64,000 nucleotides of DNA from Aphelocoma coerulescens (Eukaryota; Chordata; Aves; Passeriformes; Corvidae): contig NW_027183804.1 of NCBI RefSeq assembly GCF_041296385.1, positions 4,092,001-4,156,000 on the forward strand, read 5' to 3'. A program made the translations under genes and the position numbers. Below, in pieces: positions 32,693 to 45,348 of the stretch. Each line of letters begins with the position of its first letter. Position 1 is the stretch's first letter. Under the pieces are notes generated by a model. It did not search any database. It saw nothing but the letters and a program-made list of their open reading frames with translations, and was not told the origin of the DNA.

Positions 32693-33540
32693 GCCCAAAG
32701 TGGCACAATGGCTCCTTGCCTTCACATGCAACACCTGGGTCACAATGGTCTCCTTGATTCCATGAGGCCCCACTGTGTCACAATGGCTCCTTGGTTCCAT
32801 GCGGTTCCGCAGTGTCACCATGGTCTCCTTTGATCCGCATTGTCATCATGGACAATTGGTTCCATGAGGCCCCGCAGTGTCACAATGGTCCCTTGGTTCC
32901 ACAGGTTTTATGTTGTAACAATGGACTCCTTGCTTCTATGAGCTCGCCTGCTTTTTGCAGAGGTGTCTTTGGTTCCAACAAGGCCCCGCTGTGTCTCAGT
33001 GCACCCTGGCTTCCATGCGCATCTGGAGTATCACAAAGGCTCCTTGGTTGCACCAGGTCCTGCTGCGTCACAATGGATCCTGTGCTCCATGCGGCCCCCC
33101 AAAGTCATCATGGAGCCTTGCTTCCATGAGGTTCCATGATGTGCCAGTGGTCATCTTGGTTCCAGGAGTTTCCTTAGTGTCACAATGCTCTCCATGCTTC
33201 CATGATTCCCCACAATGTCCCAATGCTCTCCATGCTTCCATTAGGCCCTGCTTTGCCACAATGGTGCCCTTGTTTCCATGAGGCCCCGCTGTGTCACAAT
33301 GGACCTATGGTTCCATGATGCTCCGTGGTGTCACCATGGTCTTCTTCAATCCGCAGTGTAACAATGGACCATTGATTCCATGCGGCCTGGCCGTGTCACA
33401 ATGGGCTCCTTGATTCCATGATTCCCCACGGTGTCACAATGGAGCCTTGTTTCTAGGAGGTTCTGTACTGTCACAATTGTCTCCTTGATGCCATCAGCCC
33501 CTGCAGTGTCACAAAGGCTCCTTGGTTCCATGAGGAACAC
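32693..33540. repeat. Degenerate minisatellite of TTCCATGAGGCCCC/TGTCACAATGG units
   Basis: More than fifteen imperfect units of about 35-45 bp, built on GGTTCCATGAGGCCCCGCTG and TGTCACAATGGCTCCTTGG. The same unit in the opposite orientation makes the array at 53845-54225. A 30-bp phrase (GAGAATTCTGCTCCCAGAGA) occurs on both sides of the array, at 32438 and 33699. Confidence 0.85.
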
Positions 33541-34882
33541 AAAAGCTTTGCAGAAACATTGAGCCACAGCTGCTGAACACAGCTGGCAACATCTGCTTGC
33601 ATCAAAAGAGGGCTTCAAGCTGAGAATGGCACCAGCAGCTTCCATCTGAAACAGACACCCAGGGAAAGGACAGACACAGAGAATTCAGTGGAAACACTCA
33701 GAGAATTCTGCTCCCAGAGATCATTCTGGCCCATGACACAGCTGCCCTGGCTGTGAGGATGGCTCTGCTGCCGTTCCTGCCTTGGGGGAGGATGTGCTGC
33801 AGAGCGGGGCTGCCCTGGGCACCGTCAGAGGGACAGGGCAGGACGGCTCCTGCTGCCAGGGCCGGCTGCAGGCTCTGAAGGTGGGCAGCAGCCAGGGGTG
33901 CCCAGGGCTGTCCTGCAGAGCAGCTCCTGCAGCCCTGAGGGCTCTTTGCCAGGCCAGGGCATCTGCCCCCTGCCAGGGGCAGCTCTCAGCCTGCCTGGGA
34001 GCTCCCCATGGGCGGTGGGGAGGAGTTGGAGGTGGAAGGAGCGACCCCCCTCAGGGCAGACTCCTCCTGCTGGGGAGGTGGTGCTGCATGGCCAGGGCTG
34101 CTCTCAGCTTTCTCCTCAAGGGAAGGGAAAGGGGCTCTCAGGTTTGTCTGTGTCACTGAGACTCCTGCACTGCCACCCTGGGGATCCGCAGCTCTGCCTC
34201 AGATCTCCCTCAGGAAGTGCCTCCTCACACTCCTCTGCCTGCAGACAGCACCAGCAGCACCTTGGCTTGCAGCATCTCCCTTTGTCTGAGCTGCCCTTCA
34301 GGCCCTGCTGCCAGGGAGATGCCCCTGGGCAGTGCCCTGTGCTGGGTGGGCTCTGCAGGGCAGGGCTGAGCCCCCAGGGCTGGGCTGGGCTCTGGCAGCA
34401 CTGGCAGGGACAAGCCTTGGACACAGAGGAACAGCTGCCAGGAGGCACAACTGCAGGCAGCAGAGAGCCAGAGCAACCACAGCTGCACAGGGAAAGGGAG
34501 AAGGGTTTAGAGCAATGGTTTTGAAATTGGAGCTTTCAAAAAGTCACTTTATTTTTCATTTTAAGTACAATCAGCCTGAAACAGAGGGAGGTGAAATGAG
34601 CAAAGGGCACCTGTGTGGGGACCAGCAGGTCCGACTGCACTGGGGCACAGGGAGCCCTGTTTTCCCTCAGGGCCCCCAGTGTTCAGGCTGAGAGCAACGC
34701 TGAGGATGAGGCAGCAGCACAAACCTGAGCTCAGAAATCAAAAAGCTTAGCCAAGTTCCCTCACAGGAGGAGAAGTGGTTTTGCGGGAATTCCTAAGAAA
34801 ATAGAACAGGATCGACTCAGGGGGATCTGTCCCAGCTTGTCAATGCCTTCTTCCAACAGTCCACAATGCCCAGAGTGAAGGA
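33541..34882. other. Intergenic stretch upstream of olfactory receptor pseudogene
   Basis: No gene is recognised. Open frames are short or composition-driven. The sequence just before the receptor ATG could hold its 5' untranslated exon, but no firm splice site can be argued. Confidence 0.4.
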
Positions 34883-35848
34883 ATGTCCAACAGCAGCTCC
34901 ATCAGCCCCTTCCTCCTGCTGGCATTGGCAGACACGTGGCAGCTGCAGCTCCTGCACTTCTGCCTCTTCCTGGGCCTCTCCCTGTCTGCCCTCCTGGGCA
35001 GCGGCCTCATCATCAGCGCCGGAGCCTGCGGCCAGCACCTGCACAGCCCCATGTTCTTCTTCCTGCTCAGCCTGGCCCTCAGCGACCTGGGCTCCATCTG
35101 CACCACTGTCCCCAAGGCCATGCACAATTCCCTCTGAGGCACCAGGCACATCTACTCAGCATGTGCTGCTCAGCTCTTTCTGCTTCTCTTCTTCCTCTCA
35201 GCAGAGTATTCCCTCCTCACCGTCATGTGCTACGACCGCTACGTGTCCATCTGCAAAGCCCTGCACTACGGGACCCTCCTGGGCAGCAGAGCTTGTGCCC
35301 ACATGGCAGCAGCTGCCTGGGCCAGTGCCTTTCTCTACGCTCTCATGCACACGGCCAATACATTTTCCCTGCCCCTGTGCCAGGGCAATGCCCTGGGCCA
35401 GTTCTTCTGGGAAATCCCACACATCCTCAAGCTCTCCTGCTCCAAATCCTACCTCAGGGAACTTGGGCTCATCGCTGTCAGTGTCTGTTTGCTCTTTGGC
35501 TGTTTTGTGTTCATTGTTTTCTCCTATGTGCAGATCTTCAGGGTTGTGCTGAGGATCCCCTCTGAGCAGGCCCGGCACAAAGCCTTTTCCACGTGCCTCC
35601 CTCACCTGGCCGTGCTCTCTCTGTTCCTCAGCAGTTCAGCATTTGCCCACCTGAAGCCCCCCTCCATCTCGTCCCCATCCCTGGATGTGGCCCTGTCAGT
35701 TCTGTACTCGGTGGTGCCTCCAGCCCTGAACCCCCTCATCTACAGCATGAGGAACCAGGAGCTCAGGGATGCCCTGAGGAAAGTGATGACTGGATACTTT
35801 TCACAAGTTAAAATCTTTCTATTTCCTTCTGCTGTGCGAGGAAAATGA
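34883..35848 (+). pseudogene. Olfactory receptor, OR14-type, single in-frame stop
   Basis: A seven-transmembrane odorant receptor frame of about 320 codons runs from ATG at 34883 to TGA at 35848. It begins MSNSSSISPFLLL with an N-glycosylation site, and has PMFFFLLSLALSDLGS (TM2), MCYDRYVSICKALHYG (end of TM3), the extracellular cysteines, KAFSTCLPHLAV (TM6) and PALNPLIYSMRN (TM7). A single TGA at 35135-35137 lies where family members have Trp, in the first extracellular loop (SL-stop-GTRHI). The frame is otherwise unbroken. The sequence style is that of the expanded bird gamma-c/OR14 group. It is either a recent pseudogene or a read-through or sequencing-error case. Confidence 0.9.
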
Positions 35849-37905
35849 TGACTAGGATGCTTCTCAGAAGCAAGAAACTCTCTCTTTTCTGCTCCAGAAC
35901 CTTCAGAATGTAACTCTTTACAATCTTGGCCTTTTTTTCCTCTTTGTCCATATTTTCATTGGTGCTTTTTCTTATTCTTTTTCTGGTGTTATTCTGCTTT
36001 TTATAAAGTACTGTAGTACTACTCCTAGCATTTCTACATGAACATCTACCTTTCTTTTGAAACACAAAGACTTTCAGGAGGCTTCTTCTCTGTGCATTTG
36101 AATAAGAACAAGGGGCTGCCCTGACCTTTGTGTCCAAGGTTTGTTCCTCAGCCCTTCTCTGGCTCTGCAGGGGCAGTGCCTGTGGGCAGAGCTGGAGGGA
36201 AGAGACTCCCAGCACAGCAGCACGGCCAGGGACAATGGCCCTGCCTCTTCCCACCTCTGCTCTTCCCAGCTCCACACTCCCTTTCCCAGCCCTTCTGAGG
36301 GTGCAAGGCTGGAGTGCTCGGGCAGCTCGGTCACTGTCCTGCTGCGTGTCCGTGCTGTGACCACAGGCAGGGACAGGCCACGGGCACTGCTGGGACACAG
36401 CCGGGCTCCAGCACAGCAGCTCCATCAGCAAAGGGCATCTCCTGTGGGCAGGGCAGGAAGGCTTCGCTCTCCTCCAGAGCTGCTGTCAGGAATGTGCCCC
36501 AGGAATGCCCTGGCAAAGCAAACCCCAGTGGCCAGGGGCAGGGGGGAGTGTGCAGGGGGGGCACGCAGCAGTGTCCTGGCACAGCCAGAGCTCCTGGGAT
36601 GGACCTGAGGGAGCAGCAGAGCAGGGCCTGGGCTGGGCCTTTGTTCCGGGCACAGCCTGGGAAGGTGCCCAGGGCAAGTGTCCCACAGCAGCCCCTGCCA
36701 CCACCAATCCCAGCACTGGCCTCTGCCCTCACCTGCAGGAGGTTGTTTGTCCCTGCACGGAGGGACACCAAGTGCCCAGGCCAGCAGTCCGTGTTTGCTC
36801 TGTCCTGAGGAGCCTTCAGCAGTGCATCGAGTGGGTGTGGGGAGATGAACCCGAGTGAGCACAAACACCATCAGCAGCACTCGGGGCTGGCACAATTCCA
36901 GGGGCACAAACAGTGCCCTGAGGCCCCTTCACTCCCAGAGTCATGTCCTCTGGGAAACCTCCTGAATTCTTTGCTGGGCTGTGCTGAGAACTGCATGGAG
37001 AGAAACATCCAGGGCAGGGAGGCTCCAGGGAAAGTGCTCAGGACAGCCAAGGGCTGCACAGAGAGACACCGGAGTGGTGGGTCTGTGGGGAGAAATCACA
37101 GCTGCCTCCCTTTGGAATCGCCCCCAGGACCTGGACAGGGCTGTGCTGTGTTCTGCGCACTGACCTGGAACTGAGGGATGTGGAAAAGGCCTTTGGTGTC
37201 AGGGATGTTGGGAAGGCTGGGCAGGCACTGGCATTTGTCCCTCAGGGATTCCATGAGGGTCCTGCCAAGATGAGCTCTGCTCCTCCTTGAAGCCCTTCAC
37301 GGGCACAGAGGGCTGAGAGACCTTTCCAGGACAGGCTCAGGCCAAGGAGCTCTTGAGTCTCTCAGCCCCACGTCGGTGCCTGCTGGAATTCAATCCCCGT
37401 CCCCATCCCGCAGCAGCCCCGCATTTCCCTCCTCCAGCCTTGGTCTCCAGCACAGCCACGGGGGCTCTTGGGGCTCTTGGCTTTTCCTGCAGCCACCGAG
37501 GCCGGCTGAGCTCTGCCTTCCCCACACTCAGCCCTGCCCAGCGCAGGCAATGCACAGAAATTCCCTGTCTGTCCCTGGCCTTGCTGCCAGCCCCGGCAGC
37601 GGCTCCGCGGCCCCTCTGTGCCCCGCTGCCCCAGCCATGGGGCCACAGCCCCTGTGCAGGCCCAGCCCAGGACAGGAGCGCTGCGGGTGGGAACGGCCCC
37701 TGGGCCCTGCTGCCCACAGCAGCCTTGGGGCTCTGCGCTGCTGAGCTTTTGACGGGGTACCCTTCCTTCCCGGAGCAGGGTGAGAGAGCAGAGGAGGCTG
37801 CTGTTCTGCTGAGCTCTTTATTTCATAGTCTCACAGCTTTCTTGAAGGCAGAGTTCGAAGGGGGTTACATGATAAAGGCAAGCAGTGACAGCAAACAGCA
37901 GGAAA
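35849..37905. other. Intergenic stretch downstream of olfactory receptor
   Basis: AT-rich for about 200 bp, then GC-richer. No recognised gene, LTR or RNA. Long frames on both strands between 36300 and 37700 have no domain and no conserved second copy in the window. Confidence 0.4.
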
Positions 37906-38036
37906 ACACAGCTTCTTCTTCTTCTATATGCTCTATATGCTCTATACTCTATATGCTCTATACTCTTTATGCTCTGTAGCCTATACTCTATATGCTCTAT
38001 ACTCTATATGCTCTATACTCTAGACTCTATATTTTT
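37906..38036. repeat. TATGCTCTATACTC minisatellite
   Basis: Alternating TATGCTCTA and TACTCTA units (period about 14 bp) are preceded by a short CTT run. Confidence 0.9.
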
Positions 38037-41000
38037 TCTTGCAGAAGTGTGGATTAGATTTGTTAATTGACCAATAAGATTAACACACAATTCTAGTTTT
38101 CCTTTTCTTAACCTATCCTGGTCTAATTCTAACAGTCGTAAGCCTCACCACCAGTGTTACACAGGTATTGCACAGATTTGTGGATGCAGTTTCTATCAGC
38201 TCTTATTGTTTATGTGAACACTCCATCTAAAAAATATGAACAGTGTAATTCTATCCATATTTTGTCTAAAGTAAAAAATTCTGTGAAAAGGTAACACTGC
38301 TGCAGTAAGAACTGTGTTTAAGGTCTCTGCTGCAGCTTTTCAATGTTTAAGGCACTCCGCATATATTTCTACTAAAGGGTAAAAAATCTGTATTTCTATT
38401 TCACTTTGGTGTGACTTCATGTATCTCAGCTTGTCCAAAGGTTTTAATTCAGCCCCTGTGCTTTGGCTTCCCTCTGGGCCTGAGTCCAGAGGAGCTTTCA
38501 CTCCAACAAAACGGAACACTACAAGAAAAGTAAATGGAGTGGGAACTCAAGAGAGATTGAATTTTCTCTGATTCAACTCAAGGATTAATGCCATAGACTT
38601 CTGAGTGGAAGAATAATTAATTCATTCTCCTTAAGACAATAAAGCAAGAGAATAAATCAGACTTTTGTATCAGGTCTGAGGGAGTAGATTGCATCCAACA
38701 CAAGTTTTTCCTGTAGGATTTTTATTTTATTTTTTACTTTCTCAGGAGGTTGTATCAAGGCAGAAGAATTAAATTCAAGGTATTTGTAGCAAAGAGATCT
38801 CTGCTGAACTGATTTTCCCAAATAAATATATCCCTTACCCCATATTTCCATGACTGGAAGTTTTTTAATTTTGGACTCTAGTATATTGTACTGTATGTGT
38901 ATTCAGAATACTTTGCAACAGTTAAATTTGCTTAAATTTAACTTCAGACATTTACTTAATTTTAAGAATTCACCTAATTTCAGCCATCTTTTAAAAAAGT
39001 ATTTTCACACTTTTTTTTTTTGTCTGTTACCTTTTCTGTGAGGAGGATCATCATTTGGGTTTTCTCTTGGTGCCTCACTAATGCACTCTCAGAGCCATGT
39101 TCTGTGTTATTCATGTAGTAGTGGTCCAGGGTTCATGGATGGCTACTGCAGGAAACTTGATGGCCAGTAGTGAAAACAGCAAAAATAATGATGAGAGGAG
39201 CCACAGACGTTGTGATGTCTGAGAACTGTGAACTGCCAAAATCAAAAGGTCAGTACTCCTCTGGTTCAGAATGCCCTTCAGTTGGAGCTGGAACATACTT
39301 TGGGGTAAGAGCCTGAGCACAAGAGGCTGTAGCACCTATTTTGTTGAGCAGTTCCCTATTTCCCTACTCCATACTCCACTGCATTCCAGCATGTGATTTG
39401 CTGAGCTGTAGAATGTCCCTGAGTGGTGTGATTGCCTGGAATGCTTGAAAATTTGGCTTCACATTCCTCAGTTTCTTTTCAGCATTTTCTCTGTTCCCCT
39501 CGGTGCCTCACACCAGCCCCTCTTTTACTTCTAGATGGAGAACAAGGTTACAAAATACAACTTCTCTTCCTGTGTACTTTGAGGGGTTCTCACCTGTAAT
39601 AATAAATGAAATAGCTTTCATTCCTTTTGATTCCTCCTGGTATGATGCAAAGAAAGGAAAGGCAGCTGGAACTATGGCTTTTTGGGGTGGCTGTTATACC
39701 AGACCCCTGGATCTGTATTAGGGATATTCGTGTTGTCCAGACTGTCTCAGCAGAAAGAGGGAGGAGTGGAATGTTAATGTCAGGAGCTCATCCCTGTCCG
39801 TGATTAATTCAAAGAAGCCTGGCTTCATGTCTTAGGCCCTGAATTAAATACCTGCAGTTTGGCTGCATGAGTGTGTATCAATGGATCCCACTTCTGTGCA
39901 ATGTCTGAAGGCCAGGGAACTGCCTTTGTTACCTCTCCTACTGGCACTGCTACAGGAGAAGGAAAGAAATCCAACTAATTTTTAATCATCTAACATGTCC
40001 CTTTTGGATACAGAATTCACTGAGAACCACAAATACAGTGCATGGCTTCAATAAAGCACAAACGTGAATTTTAAACCACACCTGGAGCTGATGTTGCTTG
40101 GACTGAATGTGTGCACAGCCCAATGTTTCTCCTCATCGGCCCTATCATGAATTTCTGCCATTTTTCCTCTTCATTCCTGTCTGAACAAAAGCAGACTTTG
40201 TGCCACTGAGTTGAGAACATCCTTCTCAGGCATCAGGAAACTGCCCCATCTCTTTGTTCACCATCTCGAGTGGAGTGCTTTTCTCACTCCGAGAGGATGG
40301 TAACACCCCGGGGATTCCTGTACTGACTGTGAGCAGCAAGCTTTGGCCCTGGTGAAACTGAAGGACCATAAGGCAAGGCAGGAATTTGTTAAGAAGTTCT
40401 CACTAATCCCTGGATTTGAAGGAATGATGGAATAAACTGCAAACCTTTTCCTTCAGGCACTGGAGCAGATGATTTTTCTAACAAATAATATTGTTTTGAG
40501 TGTTACTTAGCTCATTCACGTTGTGAGGGACTTTTTCTTTAAAAAAACATTGATTTCTTTGTACCTGAATAGCACAGCTTTTGAGCAGCTGGGTGCTTTT
40601 GTGTTCCTTCTCCCGTTGATGGTGTCAGTGTGCCTTTTACTGCATATCCAAGGACAGCTTTTAATTTTTCTCATTTTTAGCTTCACTTCCTAGTTTTTAC
40701 AGTTAAGTGCATTTTTTATGTTGTAGGTCCCCTGTCACATTTCCCTCGGGCAGTATCTGTACACTGCAAGTAATTCAGCCTCTCTCTTTCTGTTTCCTCT
40801 CATGCTAATGGCTGGGAGATGTTACCTGGGTTAGCCAGGCTAAGGAACATCCTGTTCTTGCCTGATTTTCTTTAGCTGAGAATCCTCTGGCTATCTCACT
40901 GCTCCTTGGAGTATTATGTTGCTCTGGGTTCTGCAGATAGTTATCTGAGGTGTGAACTGGCCAGATGAATTGCTGCCCTTTGTAAATGGCTCTGTTTAAA

Positions 41001-42604
41001 TTTCTGTGCTATCTTGGACACCGCTTAAGGTGTTGGGTCCTTCTTGCTTCAGGTGCTGTAAATGGGAAGATGAGAAATTCCTTCCCATCACTGATGAAAG
41101 TCCTGGCCAATCTCCATATCAGGGGAGATCTGTAATGTGATGAATTTCCTTTCCTGCAGCATCTGTGCTATGCTTTTCTCCCTTGTGTTTGATTGTTTAT
41201 AACATACACAGATATATGTTTTACTTCGGGAAAATTTGGGAGCATGGTGTGTTCATATCTACTCGATAACATATTTTCAGTACATATAACACGTGAATGG
41301 AAAAAGGGAAGTGCAGCACAATGAGTGTGTTTTGGGTATCTCCTGCAGATGTTGAATCTGGCCATAAGAAGAGCTTTCTAAGAAAGTTTTATTAATGAAT
41401 GTTGCATCATTGCTTTTTTTCTGCTTGCAGCTGCTCAGAGGGAAGGAAAGTCCCACGTCTCTCTTACACTTGTTGAAACACAGCATGATTTGTTGGTGTA
41501 TATAAATTTAAGCTAGCTATTTCTCATTTGACTTCATTTTGCTTTGTGCCAAGGTCCTCTGGAGTAACTGAAGCAAAGGTAAAATGCCTGTTCTGATGTA
41601 ATGATTGAATAAAATGTAAAAGGATAGCAACAGTCAAATTAGATCCCCTTGCTGCTCATTGCCAGGAAGAGCTGGTTCATTAGACCAAAGCAGGATGGGA
41701 GTGATGAGCAATGTGCTTGCTTAAAGGATTCCTCTCTTGAGAGGGTGATGGTGTCACCTGGATCCTTGCAATCATCATCTGCTGCTTGCTGACTGCCTCT
41801 GAGGAACAAGCCTCAATGTCATCTGACCTGTCTGTGACCCATCGGCCTCGGGAAACAGCTGCTTTCTCTCATGCTGCACTGGTTTGGAAAGGAAGGAAGA
41901 GGCAGGAAATTTGTGACTTTCACCTGTGTGAGTGCTTTGGTGGGAACAAGATTGTGTCTTTTTAAGTAAGAAAGCATGTCTCTCTCTCTTTAAAAGCCTG
42001 GTGCTTGTTATCTTTGCTAAGCAATTGCAAAGAACCAATGAAATAGAGAGACAGTGTTGTGGTGGATATTAACTTTTAATGAGCTTACAGAAGACAGCCT
42101 CTCATAATTGGAATTCCTTAGCTCTGCATAGATATTGAAAAGAATGTAGTGAATACGCTAGCAGATGATTTCCAAACACTTCAATCCAAAGGATTTAAAA
42201 TGTATTCTGCTAAGAATTTGCTTGGGATGTGCAACTCTTGGACAGTAACTACATTTCATGCTAAGTAGACATCATCTGGTTATGTTGAAATGTAAAGACT
42301 CGATTGGGGTCTTGCTGAAAGCAGTGGTAGAAGTACTGTTGGCTTCGCTAAACGCAGACCTGGGGCAGTGGGAACGATCCTGGTGCTGGGAGACAACAAG
42401 GTCTGCACGGAGGCGGGGGTGGGGGAAATCACGCTCAGGGGTTGGCCGCAGTATTTTAAGAACTATAAAGGACTTGGAATGGCCTGGGAAATTCTGTTCC
42501 GGGTAGAGATGATGATGGGATGAGTCAGCATTTAGGAAATGCTGATTAAATGAAGGGCACGTAGGGAGTTGAAGACATTGTGTTAAGGTGAGGAACAAGA
42601 CCGG
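38037..42604. other. AT-richer spacer without recognised gene
   Basis: About 4.5 kb of roughly 40% GC sequence, clearly unlike its GC-rich flanks and single-copy in the window. Open frames are short. One of 72 codons (39503-39721) has no recognised motif. No repeat family or exon could be identified. It forms most of the spacer between inverted cassettes 1 and 2. Confidence 0.5.
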
Positions 42605-42769
42605 GACACCGCGCTGGGGCCCCGCGCACTTTTCAAGCCCGGCCGCCCCCACGGGCCGGGCCCCGCGGCTCCCGCTGCCGCCCCCCAGCACGGGGCTGTG
42701 TCCCAGACCCCCCGCTCCAGCCCGAGGTTTGGGGGCGGCAGCGGAGCTGCTGGACGGAGCTTCCAGCCC

Positions 42770-44290
42770 CGCCAGCCGCAGCTCCGATCCCTTGGGCCGT
42801 GACGCCGGGGACGGGTGTCCGTCGGCGCTCGGGGTCTGTCTGTCAGCTTTTGCAATCCAGGGGGAGAAACTGAGTCCCAAGGGGTGTCGCTTTCCATCAA
42901 TCGCTATTTCTCCTCTCTTTTCCATGACGGATTTCCCAGCGCTTCCTTTCGCCCCAGAGATTTGGAAAACAAAATTCCCGGCTGCCCCGGCATCCCTGCA
43001 GCTCTCCACAGCTCCAGCCTCGTCCCTCCTCTCCCGTTTCCTTCTCTCCAGTCTCTCCCGCCTGTTGCTGCCGGCTCGGAGGAAGGAGATTCCCCGGCAC
43101 CCGCTGCCTCCTCCTCCTGTCCCGTGGGGCGCAGTTGGTGCTTCTGGAGCCGCCTGCCCGCGCAGCCGGACCCGCCCTGCGGCCGCTCCGCGCTGCAGCC
43201 CAGGGAATGAATTGCAGGCACCGCTGGGCTGGGCTGGCCCTGGCCGGGTGCCCGGTGCCACCAAAGCCGCTCTGGCACTCTGCCCACAGCTGCAGCACAC
43301 GGAACACAGAAGGAAAGGCTCATGGGCTGGGATCGGTGCAGGGAGAGCTCACTCACTGCTCACTGCCAGGGCCACAACAGACCCAAGCTGGGGAAATTAA
43401 TGGAATTTATTTCCAAACCAATCACACCAGGACAAGGAGAACTAAAACAAATTCTAAAAATACACCTTCCCCACCCCTCCCTCCTTCCCGGGCTCCCAGG
43501 CTCCGCCCGCAGTCCCTCCTCTGCCCTCCCTGCACGGCAGTCTTGTCACCAGCCATGAACTTGGCTTTCGCCTCATCCCGGGATCTCTTCCCGGACACGA
43601 AGAACTTTCCCCAGCACAGATTCAGGCCGTGGCGGCCTTTGAGGCTCAGGGCGTTTCTCCTGCAGCTCCTTGCAGGTCTCCTCTCCCCGAGCCGGCTCTC
43701 CTGCGCCACAGAACTCTGCCGGCTGCAGCCTTGCAAACGTCAGGTCCAGGTCTGGATGTTCCTGCACGATTTGCTCGAGGTCCTTGGGGGCTGCAGCCGA
43801 TCCATTGCTGCTCTGTTCCCCCTCGGCACGGAGCCCATGGATCTGCTGGCCCCTGGCCAGGGCCTGGCACAGGAGGTGGAACCTGGGTGCTGCTGCAGCG
43901 GCGCCGGGGGAGCCCCAGGACTCGCTGTGGCCGCTGTGGCAGCCGCAGCACAGCCCGTTCCCAGCCAGGAGCCGAGGGCTCCGTGGGGCTCTGCAGGACC
44001 TCGGCCCTGGGGCTCGTCTGCATCAGCCCGGGCAGCTGGGCTGGACTTGGCTTCCTCTGTGTCTCGGGCTGCCCTGGCCCAGCAGCTGCCCAGCGCCCAG
44101 GGGACAGCAATGGGAGCGGGGCAGGTCGGGGTGAGCTTCAGTGTCTGTGCCCGGCAGAAATGCCAAAGCCTTCCCTAAGGAGCAGGGAGTGCTGCCAGAG
44201 CACAGGATGCTGCTGCTGCTGAGCACGGCACGGCCCCAGGGCTGATGCCAGACAAAGCCGGGATGGGAGCCACAAACAACAGGAGGAGGA
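42770..44290. other. Insertion specific to cassette copy 2
   Basis: This block interrupts the homology between 42605-42770 and 44290 onward, which are contiguous in copy 1 (near 30790). On the minus strand AATAAA lies at about 43412-43407. Its origin is unknown and no terminal repeats are evident. Confidence 0.55.
43573..43900 (-). CDS. Unrecognised minus-strand open frame inside the insertion
   Basis: About 100 codons ending at 43573 read as a balanced, soluble-protein-like sequence. It includes an acidic/hydrophobic segment EQIVQEHPDLDLTFARLQ and a charged Glu/Arg/Pro tail, unlike the compositional frames around it. A poly(A) signal follows on the same strand about 160 bp downstream. No family is recognised. 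There is no ATG close by; it may be the last exon of a spliced gene or a processed copy. Function unknown. Confidence 0.3.
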
Positions 44291-44432
44291 GGAGGAGCGA
44301 GGGGGGGGACGGCTGGAGGAGCAGGAGCGGGAGGAAGAGGAGGGATAAAGGGGAAGGGCGGGAGGAAGAGGCGGGCCAGAGGGGGCAGGAAGAGGAGCCT
44401 CCACGTGCATCCATCGCTCTCTGTGTCCGCAG

Positions 44433-44469
44433 CTCTCGGCCTCGGGAACACCGCTCCCCCCATCCCGCA
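44433..44469 (+). other. Putative short exon a, copy 2
   Basis: GTGTCCGCAG precedes the block and CCCGCAG|GTGACC ends it. It is the paralogue of 45946-45985 within the same cassette, 1.5 kb away, indicating an internal tandem duplication. No coding evidence. Confidence 0.3.
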
Positions 44470-45277
44470 GGTGACCGGGGAGGGGCAGCTCGCCCCAAAT
44501 ATCTTGGGCGGTGCCTGGGGTTTTTTCGGGAGAGGGGATTTTTGGAGCTTGGAGGACTCCAGCACCGAGCCCCAAATATCTTTGTTGGTTCCTGGGGAAG
44601 GGGGGTTTGGTGGGGCAGGGAGGTGGCGGATGTTTGGATCTTGCAGGGCTCCGAATGTGAGTCGCAAATGCCCCTTGGGGGATATTGGGGAGCCCCCGGC
44701 ACGCGGGGTTTTGGGGTCCCGGTGGCGGCTGCCGGGAGAAACGGGATGGGGCGGGATGGGGCCCGGGAAGGGTGGGATGTGGATTGGGGTGTGGGATGAA
44801 GTGTGGCGGAGAGGGATGGGCGGGATGGGGCCTGGGATGAGGCAGGCGAAGGTTGGGGATGATGAGGCCGGGGGGACCCCAGTCCTCAGGGGCCTGCGGG
44901 GTATCCGCCAGCTCCGAGGGAGTTTTGGGGCACCCCTAATCCTGAGGGGGCGGTGCTGGCAGCGGGGGACACGTGGCTCCGGCACCTCTGGCCCCAGCTG
45001 AGCCCCCCCCGCCCCCAGCGCCCCCCGGAGCGGAATTTGGGGAGGGGGAGGTGGGGGCGGCCAGGCCGGGCCCCCCCGCGCTGTCCCGGCGGGGGCCGAG
45101 TGCGGGCGGGAGCCCCGCGGGGCCCGGCCCTGCCCGGGCACGGCTGATGCCGCCCGCCCGCGCTCCGCACTGGTCCGGACTGGTGCTCCCAGTGCCGTGC
45201 GGGGCGGGGCCGCTCTGGGGACCCCCCAGGGCACAGCGCGGCTGCTTTGGGGCTGTCGGCAGCGCCCGGCGCTGGGC

Positions 45278-45348
45278 ATGGGGCGTGTGGGGGCAGCTGG
45301 GGCCGCACTGGTGGCACTGGTGGTGCTGGGAGCCCCCCCGGGCGCGGG
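45278..45348 (+). pseudogene. MHC class II beta exon 1 (signal peptide), copy 2
   Basis: ATG at 45278 opens a 23-residue hydrophobic signal peptide (MGRVGAAGAALVALVVLGAPP) and ends at a clean GTGAGC donor at 45349. This form of leader starts class II beta chains of songbirds, membrane proteins that present peptides with a class II alpha partner. No beta-1 or beta-2 exon follows on the plus strand. The next plus-strand exons are those of the zinc-finger gene, and the class II transmembrane exon reappears only at 48925. It is CpG-rich upstream. It is scored as a pseudogene because the gene is dismembered, but this exon itself looks functional. Confidence 0.65.

Noticed and set aside
39503..39721. 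72-codon plus-strand frame in the AT-rich spacer
   Set aside because: Balanced composition but no recognised motif, no splice or promoter context, and length within chance expectation.
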